DNA of 64,000 bases from Mytilinidion resinicola (taxonomy: Eukaryota > Ascomycota > Dothideomycetes > Mytilinidiales > Mytilinidiaceae): positions 62,001 to 126,000 of the forward strand of contig NW_022985473.1 in the NCBI RefSeq assembly GCF_010093595.1, in the 5' to 3' direction. The position numbers were made by a program, and so were the translations under genes. How positions within the stretch are numbered: position 1 is the first letter of the stretch; each line of letters starts with the position of its first letter. The notes under the pieces were generated by a model, which saw nothing but the letters and a program-made list of their open reading frames with translations, did not search any database and was not told the origin of the DNA. This document shows positions 43,756 to 54,545 of the stretch, piece by piece.

Positions 43756-44774
43756 GATGACAAGTAGCGTAGATTGTAAGATGATGGTAGGTGGAGGGTG
43801 TGTTTGAAGTTTTGCGGAGGTATCTGGCAAGGTGAAGGCTACATTGTCTCGCTTGCTCGACGCGACAAGCTTCTCCGTGATGGAAGCACCCAGAGTGGTG
43901 AATATGATCATGTTGAGCCATTATTACTTAGCCTGAACACGTGCGAACTGTGATTGCAGTCTAGCAGCTTCTCAGATAAACCACAATTGACGGCACACTT
44001 TCTTATTATGATCCAAACCTGGCGATTCTCGAAAACTATCCGTGCTGTAAATCAATATTCTTTCTACTTCAGTCCATTGTTTTCATGGTACAGGCCTAAA
44101 AGAATTGAGATATGGCAGAGGTACTAGAATCAGAACGGGCGCAAGGACAAATTGAAAGGGCGTTTAGCCTTTGTTGATTCCCATGATATATGTAGAAAAG
44201 AGTTTCTGACGCAAGGAATATATGCCTACAATCTTCGTCCTGTCTCCTGATTATAATCTACGCACTCACCTCGATGAGATAGCGCCTCGACTGCTTGTGA
44301 TACTCTGCATGGCTACCTGTGTACATTGCGCTACATGACAACGCCCTAAACCTATACTTCGCGCTTCTAGAGACGCCTATATTATATAAAACACAGGGGT
44401 GATAGAGCATTGTTCACGTTCTGATGGTAGAGTTTTCGCATAGTGCTCTACCAGAATAATACCATTAACTTGATAACGACACCTCTAGATTATTAATGTG
44501 GGAAAGGGGAGAAGCACTGGTAAGCAATGTGAAATAATCAAGTTCCCATCGCGAACAGAATATTCAATGATGCTCATCATATCATGGATCGAAAACGAGT
44601 GAGGTGATACACTCCGCAAACCCTTGTCACGCGGCCCGTCTCTCGCTCCGACAAGCGAGAATCTCTCAACTCTCAACACCAAATCGCCAGCGCAAATCCA
44701 CGACGCCGACAACACCTCTCGAAGCCCCATTCCACCCCTGCCACTCCCCCAGGACCGCTTCTACAACCGCAATC
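43756..44774. promoter_or_regulatory. Divergent upstream region of the acetyltransferase and RPS19 genes
   Basis: The 1 kb lies between divergent genes. The 140 bp before RPS19 are C/A-rich with CTCTC runs, a usual ribosomal protein leader. No RNA gene was recognised. Confidence 0.4.
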
Positions 44775-45548
44775 ATGCCAGGTGTCACCGTCAAAGATGT
44801 CGAGGTAAGGAATTCGCGCCCCATCATCGAAGCAGTGAAATCCTAACACCCTCCACTAGGCCGGAAAGTTCATCACCGCCTACGCCGCTTTCCTGAAGCG
44901 ACAGGGAAAGCTCCAAATGTATGTCTCAAATCCCACAGCATTCTATTTTCCAGTCGGGGTGGTATACTGACTTTCATCCGCAGCCCAGGTTCGTAACCAC
45001 GCGTGCAAAAGGGCCAGCCTGAATCCCGTAACTGGGGGATACCATGCGCACCGCTCGCTGACACGACTATCTACAGGCTGGGTGGACACCGTCAAGACCT
45101 CGCACTCCAAGGAGCTGCCGCCGCGTTCGTCTCCTCCCTCTCTTGTCCCCGTTTTGCTAGTTAGGCTAATTTGTGTGTGCAGAGGACATTGATTGGTTCT
45201 ACATTCGCGCTGCCTCCGTCGCCCGCCACGTCTACATGCGCAAGACCGTTGGTGTTGGCCGTCTACGGAAAGCTCACGGGTTCGTACATCCCAAGTTGTC
45301 TGCAATGCTATTCTAACTAACGATATTTCTGTAGCTCCACCAAGAACCGTGGATCCCGCCCCTCCCACCACGTCGATGCCTCCGGCTCCGTCGACCGCAA
45401 GGTCATGCAGGCGCTCGAGAAGATCGGTGTGCTCGAGCAGGACGAGGACAAGGGTGGCCGTCGCATCACCCAGAGCGGACAGCGGGATTTGGACCGAATC
45501 GCGATGACGACTCTCGAGGCCGAGGAGGAGGACGAGGATGACGAGTAA
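44775..45548 (+). CDS. RPS19: 40S ribosomal protein S19 (eS19) with a 5-nt exon
   Basis: Exons are 44775-44804, 44860-44918, 44984-44988, 45077-45124, 45183-45279 and 45335-45548; the product has 150 residues, normal for eS19. Sequence marks are [62 protein letters not shown] and [12 protein letters not shown], with an acidic end ([10 protein letters not shown]). Known role: head of the 40S subunit, needed for late maturation of the small-subunit rRNA. The third exon is only CCCAG. It is required because the conserved LQ-IPGW needs exactly these five bases between a GTATGT...CAG and a GTTCGT...CAG intron. All phases add up to a continuous frame. Confidence 0.96.
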
Positions 45549-45877
45549 ATGCTGCAAGGGAACTCGGGGCATATTCTATTCGGTTTCTGAAGTAGCATGA
45601 TCATCATGGGACGGAGTTGGGGTTGATGAGACTCTGAGATCTGCGCCAAGGCGCTGGTGTACCTATAAATCAAAAAGCCCGGCGTGCCACGGTCAATTGG
45701 ATGCTTGCATATTAATGTTCTTGCGCGTGAGATGGTGTTTGATAGCTTGGTTGGACTACCAATAAGGGGAAGCCAGATGGGAACTTCGCGACATCGATTC
45801 ATGTTACACCTAGCCTACACTCTGTCAAAATCATCGCCAATACTGCTAAACCCCTATCTCAACTCAACCCCACTCGC
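45549..45877. other. Convergent 3' region of RPS19 and ERD2
   Basis: No feature is seen beyond the two 3' flanks. Confidence 0.35.
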
Positions 45878-47097
45878 TCATCTCCTCTCCTCCTCATCCC
45901 TCCATTCATCCCCCCCACTGACCCCGCTGACCCCACTCGCATGCAAATCCTCCTCCCTATCACTATCCTCCTCAAACGCATCCGGATCCGCCAACGGCTG
46001 CGCCTCGGGATCCGTACTCTTCGGCTTCGGCCTCTGCCTCTCCCCCTCCAACACCCCTTCATCCGCACTCACACTAATTCCCCTCCTCCCCCACGACTTC
46101 GCCGCCGCCGGCGCCGCCCCATGCCCCCCCACCTGCCCATCGCGCGGCCCATCCGCGCCCTCCTCCTCATCAAACCCATCCCCACTCTTCCGCCCCACGA
46201 GCCGCCTTATCAACCACCCCTGGTCCAAGTCCTCGCTATCCACGACGCCGCCATGCCGCAGCTTAACCCGCTGGCGCGTCAGATACACCCACGCAAAATC
46301 GACCATCAGCGCGGTTTGCAGGGTGCCGAACGTCCACGACGTGGGGTCGGGCGTGCGGTAGTCGCCCGTGGCGCCGCGCACGATCCAGTTCAGCACGTAG
46401 AAGAGGCGGTAGGCGCCGAGCGTCACGAGGTAGAAGGAGTCGAGCACGGTCGGGACGGTGGTTTGGCGCAGGAGGAGTAGTTGGGGGATGACGGCGGTGG
46501 CTTCGAGGATTTCGGAGAAGGTCCAGGTGAGCTGGCGATGCGTTAATTCTAGAAGGTGGGAGGGGAGGAGAGGGTGGGGTATGGGGTATGGGGAGAGTGT
46601 ATGTGGCGGGATGGCGGACCTTGATGAACCAGTTCGTCCCCAGGATGAATTTGTGGAAGATCCCGAACCAGATGGGAGCGAGGATGAGGGCGCCGAGGAA
46701 GCAATAGACGCCGAATTTCCACGCCTTTTCTCGTTCGCGCGTCCGGGCGTAGACGCGCGTCATGAGGAAGATGATGTAGAGCGAGGAGAGGGTGTAGAAG
46801 ATCTTGAGGGTGAAGTTCCAGACATGGTTCCAGTCGCCTGTGGCGGGGACGTGGAAGATGTCGAGGTATCTGGTGAGGAAGACGGTGGCGTAGAGGACTT
46901 GCGTGATGAGTGAGACGCCTGGGAGACACGGGGATTGCGTTAGCTGGCTGTAGCTGTGATGGTAAGGGATGAGCAGAAGGGGCGTTCCTACCTTCAGCGC
47001 TGCTGTTGGAGTGAATCGCCCATATTAACACAAGCTTCGACGTCGTGTGGGACACGTCGCCGAGGATGTGGAAGACGTTGAAGTGGAACCCTGGCAT
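45878..47097 (-). CDS. ERD2: ER lumen protein retaining receptor (KDEL/HDEL receptor) with extended tail
   Basis: Exons on the minus strand are 47097-46992, 46918-46620 and 46531-45878; the product has 352 residues. The conserved seven-helix core reads FHILGDVSHTTSKLVLIWAI, LITQVLYATVFLTRYLDIF, FSEILEATAVIPQLLLL, LVTLGAYRLFYVLNWIVR and LMVDFAWVYLTRQRV. Known role: retrieval of HDEL-tagged ER residents from the Golgi by COPI vesicles. The usual protein ends near residue 212-230. Here about 120 further residues follow, rich in E, D, G and S (DEEEGADGPRDGQVGG; DREEDLHASG). The second intron starts GTCCGC, an uncommon but frame-preserving donor. The core is certain; the tail is read from an uninterrupted last exon. 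Confidence 0.93.
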
Positions 47098-47732
47098 GGT
47101 GGGCGAGGTAGTGCCTGGGGGTGATGCTATTACCGTTCCCCAGGGAAGAAAGCTGTACGAACGGCGGTTCTAGCTGTGATGCGTAGCGAGCATGGGATCT
47201 CGCTCATGCGCGGGCGGGTTTGGAGACGGGGTTGTGGTATTGAGGGGGTATGGGGATGCCTATTGATAGCTGTCGAGGAGGCTGAGCTTTGGAGTGGAGT
47301 CGTGGCCTTGCTGCGACAAGCGCTAGCCAATCAGGAGCGTGCGGGACGACCATGATCGTGATGTTTAAATGAGGGTCTGTATATAGTACTTTTGCGCAGT
47401 TGCTCAGTAGCGATGGGGAGGGAACGGAATCCTTCAGTATATTTGGAGAGTAAAGCGGAGATGGGATTGATCTGCGGTCTTGAATTAGTTACATTGTAGT
47501 TGAATTTTTAGATGCTGCTAGAGGACCCCAGACAGCGGTTCTCTGTATGCACTATCCTAAAAGAGTATGCTTGAATTATAGATCTGGTCGCATGTGTAAA
47601 TAATGGGTAACATGAATCTACGAATAGTTTTCAATCATTTTGCGAGGGTACCGAGCACGTAGAACCACCCTCGGAAGCTACCCTAGGTCACTATCATGTA
47701 GCATATATGAAGATGGAATCCAGCTCGATTCT
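47098..47732. promoter_or_regulatory. Upstream region of ERD2
   Basis: The stretch holds the ERD2 promoter side and the 3' flank of the next minus-strand gene. No TATA box near 47100-47250 is evident. No gene is supported. Confidence 0.35.
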
Positions 47733-49160
47733 CTACTCAAATGCAAACTCGTCGTTATCTGTGAGTGGAATTTCATTCCTGCTGGGCCACTGCTCCATAC
47801 TCACGGAGACCCCCAACTGCTTGAACATGCTCGCAATCTCATCACAATGGTGGAGCGATTTCGGCCGTCCGCACAAACGCAATACTTTCATGTGTGGAAA
47901 GCGGTACGCTTCCCCTGCAAATGCTGAAAGTGTGTACAAAAGCTTCCGATTAGCCTCAGTGAGGGAAGAGGGTGCGATGCCCGCGTCGTCACAATAACCC
48001 CAGACAAACTGCAGTTCCAACTGTTCTAAGTTGGGAGGCAAAGCGTTCGCTAGGGACAGCTCCGGGTCCGAGTCGCTGCCAAAGCGTCCGACGATTGTGT
48101 CTAGAGCAACGCGCAATATCTTCAGTCGTAGGAATAAGCGGAGGTCGCGTAGTGCAGGGTACTTGTCTGGTATAAGCTTAAAGGCCGGAAGAGATGGGAT
48201 GACTAGCTTTTCTAGGGACGTGGAGTGATTCAAAAGAGCAGAAGAAATGACTTGGAAACGTCGATCTGTTACTAGGTTTCGTACGGTTTTCCCCGGTTCT
48301 GTGTACCACTCAAAGGTCTTGAGAGCCTTGCAAGAGAGAACAATTGCCTCGGTAATCTCCACGCTGAGGTTGCATTCGTTCAAGATAAGCGTATCAATGT
48401 TCGACGTATATGGTTGCCAGTCTTCCTGGTGAATGTACATATCTGACGCCTTGTTCACTTCAAGCCTAGAGAGCGCGGGGAAGAGGAAGAAGGGCGCCAG
48501 GCCGCGTGCGCCTTCTCGAGATCCCGCTTGTAGTGTAAGCTCTTTGAGACGTGGAAGTCCTTGGAATTTGAAGTCCGGGTCTGGGTCTTTGTACGCAGCC
48601 GTCAGCAATTGAATGAACCAGAAGTCGTTGGAGCATATGAAGTGGTGCAAATTAGCGTTCTCGACGTTTGGGGTTATGAAGAATAACAGGGCAACCGCTG
48701 CGTGATCAACACCCAAGGAAAGGGCAATCTCCCAATAGTTTGACTGTTTGTGAAAGCGAAAATCGGCGGCCTTGGTTGCCATTGCTGAGCGGATAGAGCG
48801 AACTTCTTTGGGATCCATCCTGTTAATACTCCACTTGTCAGAGTCGTATTCTCTCCAGGCAAGAATCTCAATATCTTTGACGAGGAGGGCTAGCTTTGGG
48901 CGTTCGATAAGAGTTCTGATGAAGTAACACAGAGGCTTGTGTATGCGTACATTATGCTGAAACGTATGGTAGAGGTATGGCTCCACGAGTTGGTGTAGGC
49001 GATGGCTAACGGATGACAAGCTATGCAGAGTGCCGGTCTCGGTACTGGGAATGGACTCTACAACCCTTAGCAGCAACTCAGCAGGCAGATGATCGAAGGT
49101 TGCGCCATTTTCGCGTCCTGAAGAGGCAGGTTGCTCATGCTGAGGGAGTTCCATGCTCAC
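47733..49160 (-). CDS. F-box-like protein with leucine-rich segments
   Basis: A single exon of 475 residues starts at the ATG at 49158-49160 (a second ATG lies two codons later). Residues about 22-67 form an F-box-like motif (FDHLPAELLLRVVESI, then LHSLSSVSHRLHQLVEPYLYHTF). The rest has spaced leucine-rich strands (LPRLKELTLQAG, ALSRLEVNKASDM, NIDTLILNECNLSVEI, YPALRDLRLFLRLKIL, MKVLRLCGRPKSL) as in F-box/LRR-type fungal proteins. Such proteins usually link targets to an SCF ubiquitin ligase; the target is unknown. No signal peptide or membrane segment. Unlike the related gene at 25064-26422 it has no internal stop. Confidence 0.78.
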   Translation of the reverse strand: MSMELPQHEQPASSGRENGATFDHLPAELLLRVVESIPSTETGTLHSLSSVSHRLHQLVEPYLYHTFQHNVRIHKPLCYFIRTLIERPKLALLVKDIEILAWREYDSDKWSINRMDPKEVRSIRSAMATKAADFRFHKQSNYWEIALSLGVDHAAVALLFFITPNVENANLHHFICSNDFWFIQLLTAAYKDPDPDFKFQGLPRLKELTLQAGSREGARGLAPFFLFPALSRLEVNKASDMYIHQEDWQPYTSNIDTLILNECNLSVEITEAIVLSCKALKTFEWYTEPGKTVRNLVTDRRFQVISSALLNHSTSLEKLVIPSLPAFKLIPDKYPALRDLRLFLRLKILRVALDTIVGRFGSDSDPELSLANALPPNLEQLELQFVWGYCDDAGIAPSSLTEANRKLLYTLSAFAGEAYRFPHMKVLRLCGRPKSLHHCDEIASMFKQLGVSVSMEQWPSRNEIPLTDNDEFAFE

Positions 49161-52100
49161 GGCCAGCTCACGGTCAGAGTTCAGCGTCTTCAGTGTAGGC
49201 GTGGATCTATCTAGATGTTGGCTGAAGCGATGACTGCCCTTCTAAATCTGAAACCGCGTATCTGGATGTCATGCAAGGTGTGGAATAGTGATCGAGGGCG
49301 GTCCGTTAGGCAGAAGAGGCTAGCACAGGCTGTTGCAGCTGACCCATAACATTTGCACAGTCCTCGCGATCGTGAGACGTGCCTTCAACGACGAGGGAAC
49401 GGTATGGCCGGATCGGGAGGATCGTGGGTTTCAGTAGCCTGTCGGGGGCTGCTGGACGTCGCTGGGAATCGTTGAGGTGGGGGTTGAGGAGCTGAAGGAT
49501 TTACCCCAAGATAAGGCAGCGCGAGAAATGCAACGACCCGAACCGCACGGATGCAGCGGAAGTCGCTCTGCTGGGGTACAGTCTCGAGTGTATGGACCGT
49601 TGTGCTAGAGCAGCGAGGCAGAGTTGTCGTAGAAACGCAGGAAACGGACCGATGCGAAGAGATGCGTTGAGGGCTGAGGCCACAGCGAAGGCTGAGCCAA
49701 CCAGATGTTTCACGGGACCATCCCCAGACGCCGGGCACAGCTCTATGAGCACAGCAGTAGTAGCCCTGGCGATATACCAGAAATCGATGCGAAAGACGCA
49801 GAGTATTTGTCAAGCTGCCTTTTTGCGAGAGCAGTGACATTCGCTAATGCAGGCAGCAATCTTGAAGATTGGAGGGCTGAATATTTGTCATGTTTTCATC
49901 AGCTGGACATGTTCAGCTTTGAGAAAGAGGGCAGGGTACGATATCCTACTGTAGCGCATTTTGAGGCATTCGCATTGAGCCTGGTAGCTAATATGCGGCC
50001 TATCTTCTTTGGGGCATCCACCTTAGAAGTTGGAAACATCCCGCCAGCTATTCCGAGAACAGTAGATGCAGAGCCTGTAGCTGTGCTGGCTGATGGCGTT
50101 CTAAGTGCGAGCGACTATATTAAGTCCACGTCAGTGAAGAATCCTTCACTACTATACGAACTGCAGCCCTGCCAGGTCCCGATCAAAGCTCTCTTCCAGC
50201 CTCGTTCGTTCCATCCCTTCAGCCAGCTAGAGCACCGTTTCAGGGCATGGTGTTTGCCCTAATCTGCCCATCGGCTACAGACCGGCATTTAAATCGCTAT
50301 CAGACATCACAGCCTTACAGACCCTGCACAGCTCGAATCGTATGGGTTGGTTTCTCCACACTTTCAGTCCCGAGCTTCAGTCTACATGCGTTAGAATTCC
50401 AGAGTCAGATAGGGCTCGTTTCACCAGCAGGGCCTGTGCTTCCTTCTAGAAGGCCGCTAGAAGATTGCAATGACTCGGGGTCTGTAGCTCGAGGATCTCT
50501 CCACATCATACCCATGGGCCTGCCTGTCTCATCGCGCTCTCGGACCTCGTGGCAACAATGAAAAACCGCATGGTCAGATCCAGGGACGAAAAGTGCTGAC
50601 GACGGACGTCAGCGACACGATTCGACGCGACGGACGCTGCTCAGCGGCCCTCGATCCGGCTACCAGCGCGACCCAACCCACGCAACGGCGATCTACATAG
50701 CAGCAGGGTTGCGGGTCCAGCGGGGTGGCGCTGTGCACAGCATGCAGAGACCGTCCGACGGCCTGTCCACGGCGGTTTGGCAAGCCGGAGTGGGGAGAAA
50801 CGCTGGCGACGAATACGGTTCATTTTGTAGCCGCCCACCCCCTTCCTCCCCAAGGGAGCCCGTTCTGCGAGCTGCATAGCCGCTTGGGTCGCTATTTGCT
50901 CTCATTCTCTACGCGAATGTGAACTAATTTGCGGCGGTGTGCGCGAATACACCACAGAAGGAAACGGGCCTTCATGGTGCCAGGTGGTCTGATACATGGA
51001 TCGCGCACACGACAGCCAAGGCGCTGCAGGCTGAGAGCTGCTGGCTGGGGAGCTGCCTTATTGGGTCAACGGTCTCCCAGCTTGCTTCCCTGCCTGCCTC
51101 GATGCCTTTATTTCGCATGGCCAATATGTGAGGGCAGAGGATGAAGCTTCCCGCATGACCGCGAGCCTGGTTCAGGGGAGCAATTGGAACACACATGTCC
51201 GGAAGATGCCCTGCCCGACGCCTTCATGGTGACGCACTGGCCTCTTGTATGCTGTCTGTCAACGCTGCGGCACAGCGGGAATCGACTCAGCGTTCGTCAT
51301 GTCCAGGTGCGGTCCCTGCCGGCTGACAACCGCGCTTGGCAGTGATATCCTAGATGCTGGAGCCGAGTCGGCACGATCTGGCGCTCGGATTCGGGACGCT
51401 CCCTTCGCCGGTGATCGGCCACACAGATGCAGCCATTGGAGTTGATATTGCACATGATTCGGCCTATTCGAACCCTCCGAACATTTTACTCCCGGAACCA
51501 GCTGAGAACGACGCAGCAGACGGGTCGTAGAGTACCAGACAGGAACGCGTGGCTCTCGTATGTTCTTCATCTGTCAAAACTCATTTCCCATAATTGGAAT
51601 TCTATTCCTCGCACCGAGAAACGCTTCTCCACACTGAGCAATATGCCGCCACGGTCGAGTCACGCCCGTGCTCGAGGGAACTGTCACCAGATACCGATGA
51701 GATACGACTGGCGAGCGGTAGCATTGCATGCCACCCAGTGCTTGCGGGAATTGCAGTAGCCGTTGAAACAGTCGCAAGCGGTACCGTGTCCCTGCCCACT
51801 CTGCCTTTCTTCTGCACCCCTCCAAAGCGAGCGGCATGATAGCGTGAACATGCCAGTCCGCTTTGGGAAGAGCATGTGGTGCTCGGGCCAGCGGTGGTAG
51901 CTGGTTTAGCCGTTCAGGGCTCGCGCACGTCACTGAAACAATAGTGACGGCCCGCTCAGCAAGCCGTATCGAGCGACTCCTGGCTAGCAGCCCGTTGCTG
52001 ACCCGCAGTAGGATCCACGATGGCTGTCAGTGCTTCGGCTCGAGGGCGCAGACACCAGACGGTGAGGGCGAGCGGGCAGCAGGTCAATTTGCGGTCATTA

Positions 52101-53162
52101 GTTCTAAATATGGCCAATTAACGGACAGTGCCACACTGCAAGTGGGTCTATTAGGCGCCTATACTATTGAAGTTTCAGCCCCCCGAGCCGCGTTGGGGCC
52201 ATTTTGCTGTAATTACGCGCCCGCTCGTGATGGCTCACTGTTCACTGCGCTGTGGGCCAACCACACCCTCTCCCTCGCGGACGACACGCGAAAATCTCCG
52301 CACCGTCAACGACGCCCGAGGTCGAGGGGCAGCCCCAGGCCATTCACGGCCCGCGTGGAACGCCTCCTGCAAGACTTCCTGCACGCCAGGGGGGTCCAAG
52401 CCTTCAGTGCGAAGGATCGCAATCCCTGCCGCCCAAGAGCCACCACGGCACCCAGGCACGGACAGCAGTTCATCACAATTCACTCTCCCTGCAGCCGGAA
52501 AGGCGCTGGCCTTCTCGCCATCTGGAGGAGCTGCCAGAGCACCGGCGCGGCCGCCGCTGGGACGCACAGGACGCCCCTATGACTCTGGCGGGCGCGCGCC
52601 GGTCGAGGGCAGCGGCCTGCGATGCGGTCGCCAACTGCGCGTAGAAGGCTCCCAGAGTCTCCCGCCGGCACGAATCGTCATGCCACGCTCCGCGGGCTCA
52701 TCCAAGGGCATTCCCAAGGGCATGTCCCTGGCGGCGTTGGAGCACAGCGATTGGGCCGGGCAGTACCGCGTTTTGCCCAGCAGCAACGAGGCTCAAGCTT
52801 CCCGGGGCCTTGGGGGACGGAAGGGGAGGGCTGGCGCTAAGGTGCATGGTAAGGTGCATGGCATGGCTCGAGCAGGCCCACGGGCTTGCTGCGCTGCTCT
52901 AATTCCGTGGACCGGGGAGCGATAGAGTTGTCGCACTAACGGGCAGTGGCTGCGTCCCCAGGGTGGATATGCCATCGCGGTGATAAATAACTAGAGCTTC
53001 GCCAGCTGCATATCCAAGCCCTCGCGCAGCGCAGCCCTGCGCCTGTATCTATTTCAAATATCTCTTTCCTGTCTACTTCCATCAGCTCTGCATATTCTCT
53101 TCGCTCCAGCATGCCCTGCTGTTGACCAGTCCTTTTTCTTATATCGACCTCTGGTAGCACTG
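49161..53162. promoter_or_regulatory. Four-kilobase gene-poor region upstream of the Myb-like gene
   Basis: No gene can be supported here. The largest frame, plus strand 49705-50262 (185 codons), has no recognisable motif, and its first part looks random. The stretch from about 50570 to 52930 is GC-rich, with frames open on several strands by composition alone. The 150 bp before 53163 are pyrimidine-rich like a leader. Long upstream regions with long leaders are common for fungal developmental regulators, so regulatory DNA or a long 5' UTR is the favoured reading (inference). Confidence 0.35.
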
Positions 53163-54545
53163 ATGTCCGCCGTCGTCGACTGTGCTGTGCCCCCGCAGAC
53201 CAAAGCGTGGCCTTTTGCTTCTCTACCCCACCAGGACTTCACTGTCTTCCCGCCCTCTCCCCCGCTGGAGATGCCCGAGACGGTTCCGCTGTACATGTCC
53301 GACTCCGCTATGCCAGCTCAAGCCTCCGACATGAATACTGGCCTGCCAAGCTCCAGCTGGTATGGGCCCAGCGTCGCCGCCCCAGACGGCTCGAACGAGG
53401 TCCGCACTGTAGTTCCTCTTCCTCTTTTATTTCTATCCAGCTGACATTCTCATAGCAGTCTGGTTATGGGCAGTATGGATACGACCAGCCATATGTGACA
53501 CCCCACACGTCCTCACTGACGTCGTATTCGCCCCCCACGGACTTTCCCAAGATTGAAACTTCAGTCTCCTACCCCAAGGCCTCTTCGCTGACGGCCTTCT
53601 CCCCCGTTTCTGATGCCCCGCCCCAGGAGTACTCGCGCAGCGGGCAGTTTGGGCCCGCGCTGCGAGCCACAGACCCACCGTACATGTATGGCTTTGTTCA
53701 TATGGATTCGATGCTTCCTGCACGGCCGCGCAGCAGCCCCAGTACTTTCAGCCCCACCAATACCCCAGGGAATCAGATAGAATATTCCTGGACTGTGAAC
53801 CCGCTCGGCATCTCAAACTCAGGCTCACTTGATTCCTACTACTCTAGCACCTGCTATCCTCCTGTGAGGGACCACATTCCTCGAAGCAGTGAAACTCCTG
53901 CTCGTGAGATTGCTGCACCCCAACCACGACGGATGTATCCCCCCATCGCTCCTCATCCAATTGGCATGACCAGCCACAGCCAGCGGAAACGAACCCGGGA
54001 CGATGAAGAGTCTCCGGACGTCTCTAAGCGGCGGAAGAGGTCGGAGTCGACCGCTACTATGTCTATAGACCTAGGCGAGGAAGACAAGCTTCTAGTTCAA
54101 CTGAAGGACGAGGAAAACATGCCTTGGAAAGACATCGCCGCCAAATTCCAGTCTGAACTTGGAAAGACATATCAAATCCCTGCGCTGCAAATGCGCCTGA
54201 AACGGCTGCGCGAGCGCATGCGTGTTTGGAGTGAAGCCGACCTGCGAGCTCTCCGTCTGGCCCACGAGTACTGGGTACAGAGCAAGTTCGAGATCATCAG
54301 CCAAAAGGTATGTGTCCAAAGCTGCTTCGTCAAACTTCGGTGACTGACGGTCTTAGATGGCCGACTTTGGTGCATCAGAACGATGGTCAGCACGGCAATG
54401 TGCACGCAAATGGGGTGAAATAGACCCTGGCCCAACTCCATACACCACTTTCGATCACTCAACACCCTCCTACGCCAACTACACAATGAGTCCTGTGGCA
54501 GTCGATGCACCTCCTTTCCTGCCATACCTGCAAATCCCGCCTTGA
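53163..54545 (+). CDS. Myb/SANT-like transcription regulator
   Basis: Exons are 53163-53408, 53459-54307 and 54357-54545; introns are 50 and 49 bp, both phase 0. The product has 427 residues. The first 270 residues are Pro/Ser/Tyr-rich and disordered. A basic patch (SQRKRTRDDEE and SKRRKRSES, about 255-275) may be a nuclear signal. Residues about 285-400 form the conserved part: LGEEDKLLVQLKDEENMPWK, DIAAKFQSELGKTYQIPALQ, RLKRLRERMRVWSEADLRAL and, after the second splice, WSARQCARKWGEI. Regular tryptophan spacing suggests two Myb/SANT-like helices sets. Function is inferred as DNA-binding regulation; targets are unknown. It stands alone, with a 4 kb region upstream. Confidence 0.82.

Noticed and set aside
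49705..50262. Plus-strand frame of 185 codons
   Set aside because: No motif, arbitrary start, no splice partners and no convincing homology pattern; possibly a decayed fragment but not claimable.
51863..52925. Overlapping long frames on both strands
   Set aside because: Local GC-richness removes stop codons in several frames at once; Arg/Pro/Ala/Gly-rich products without domain signals.
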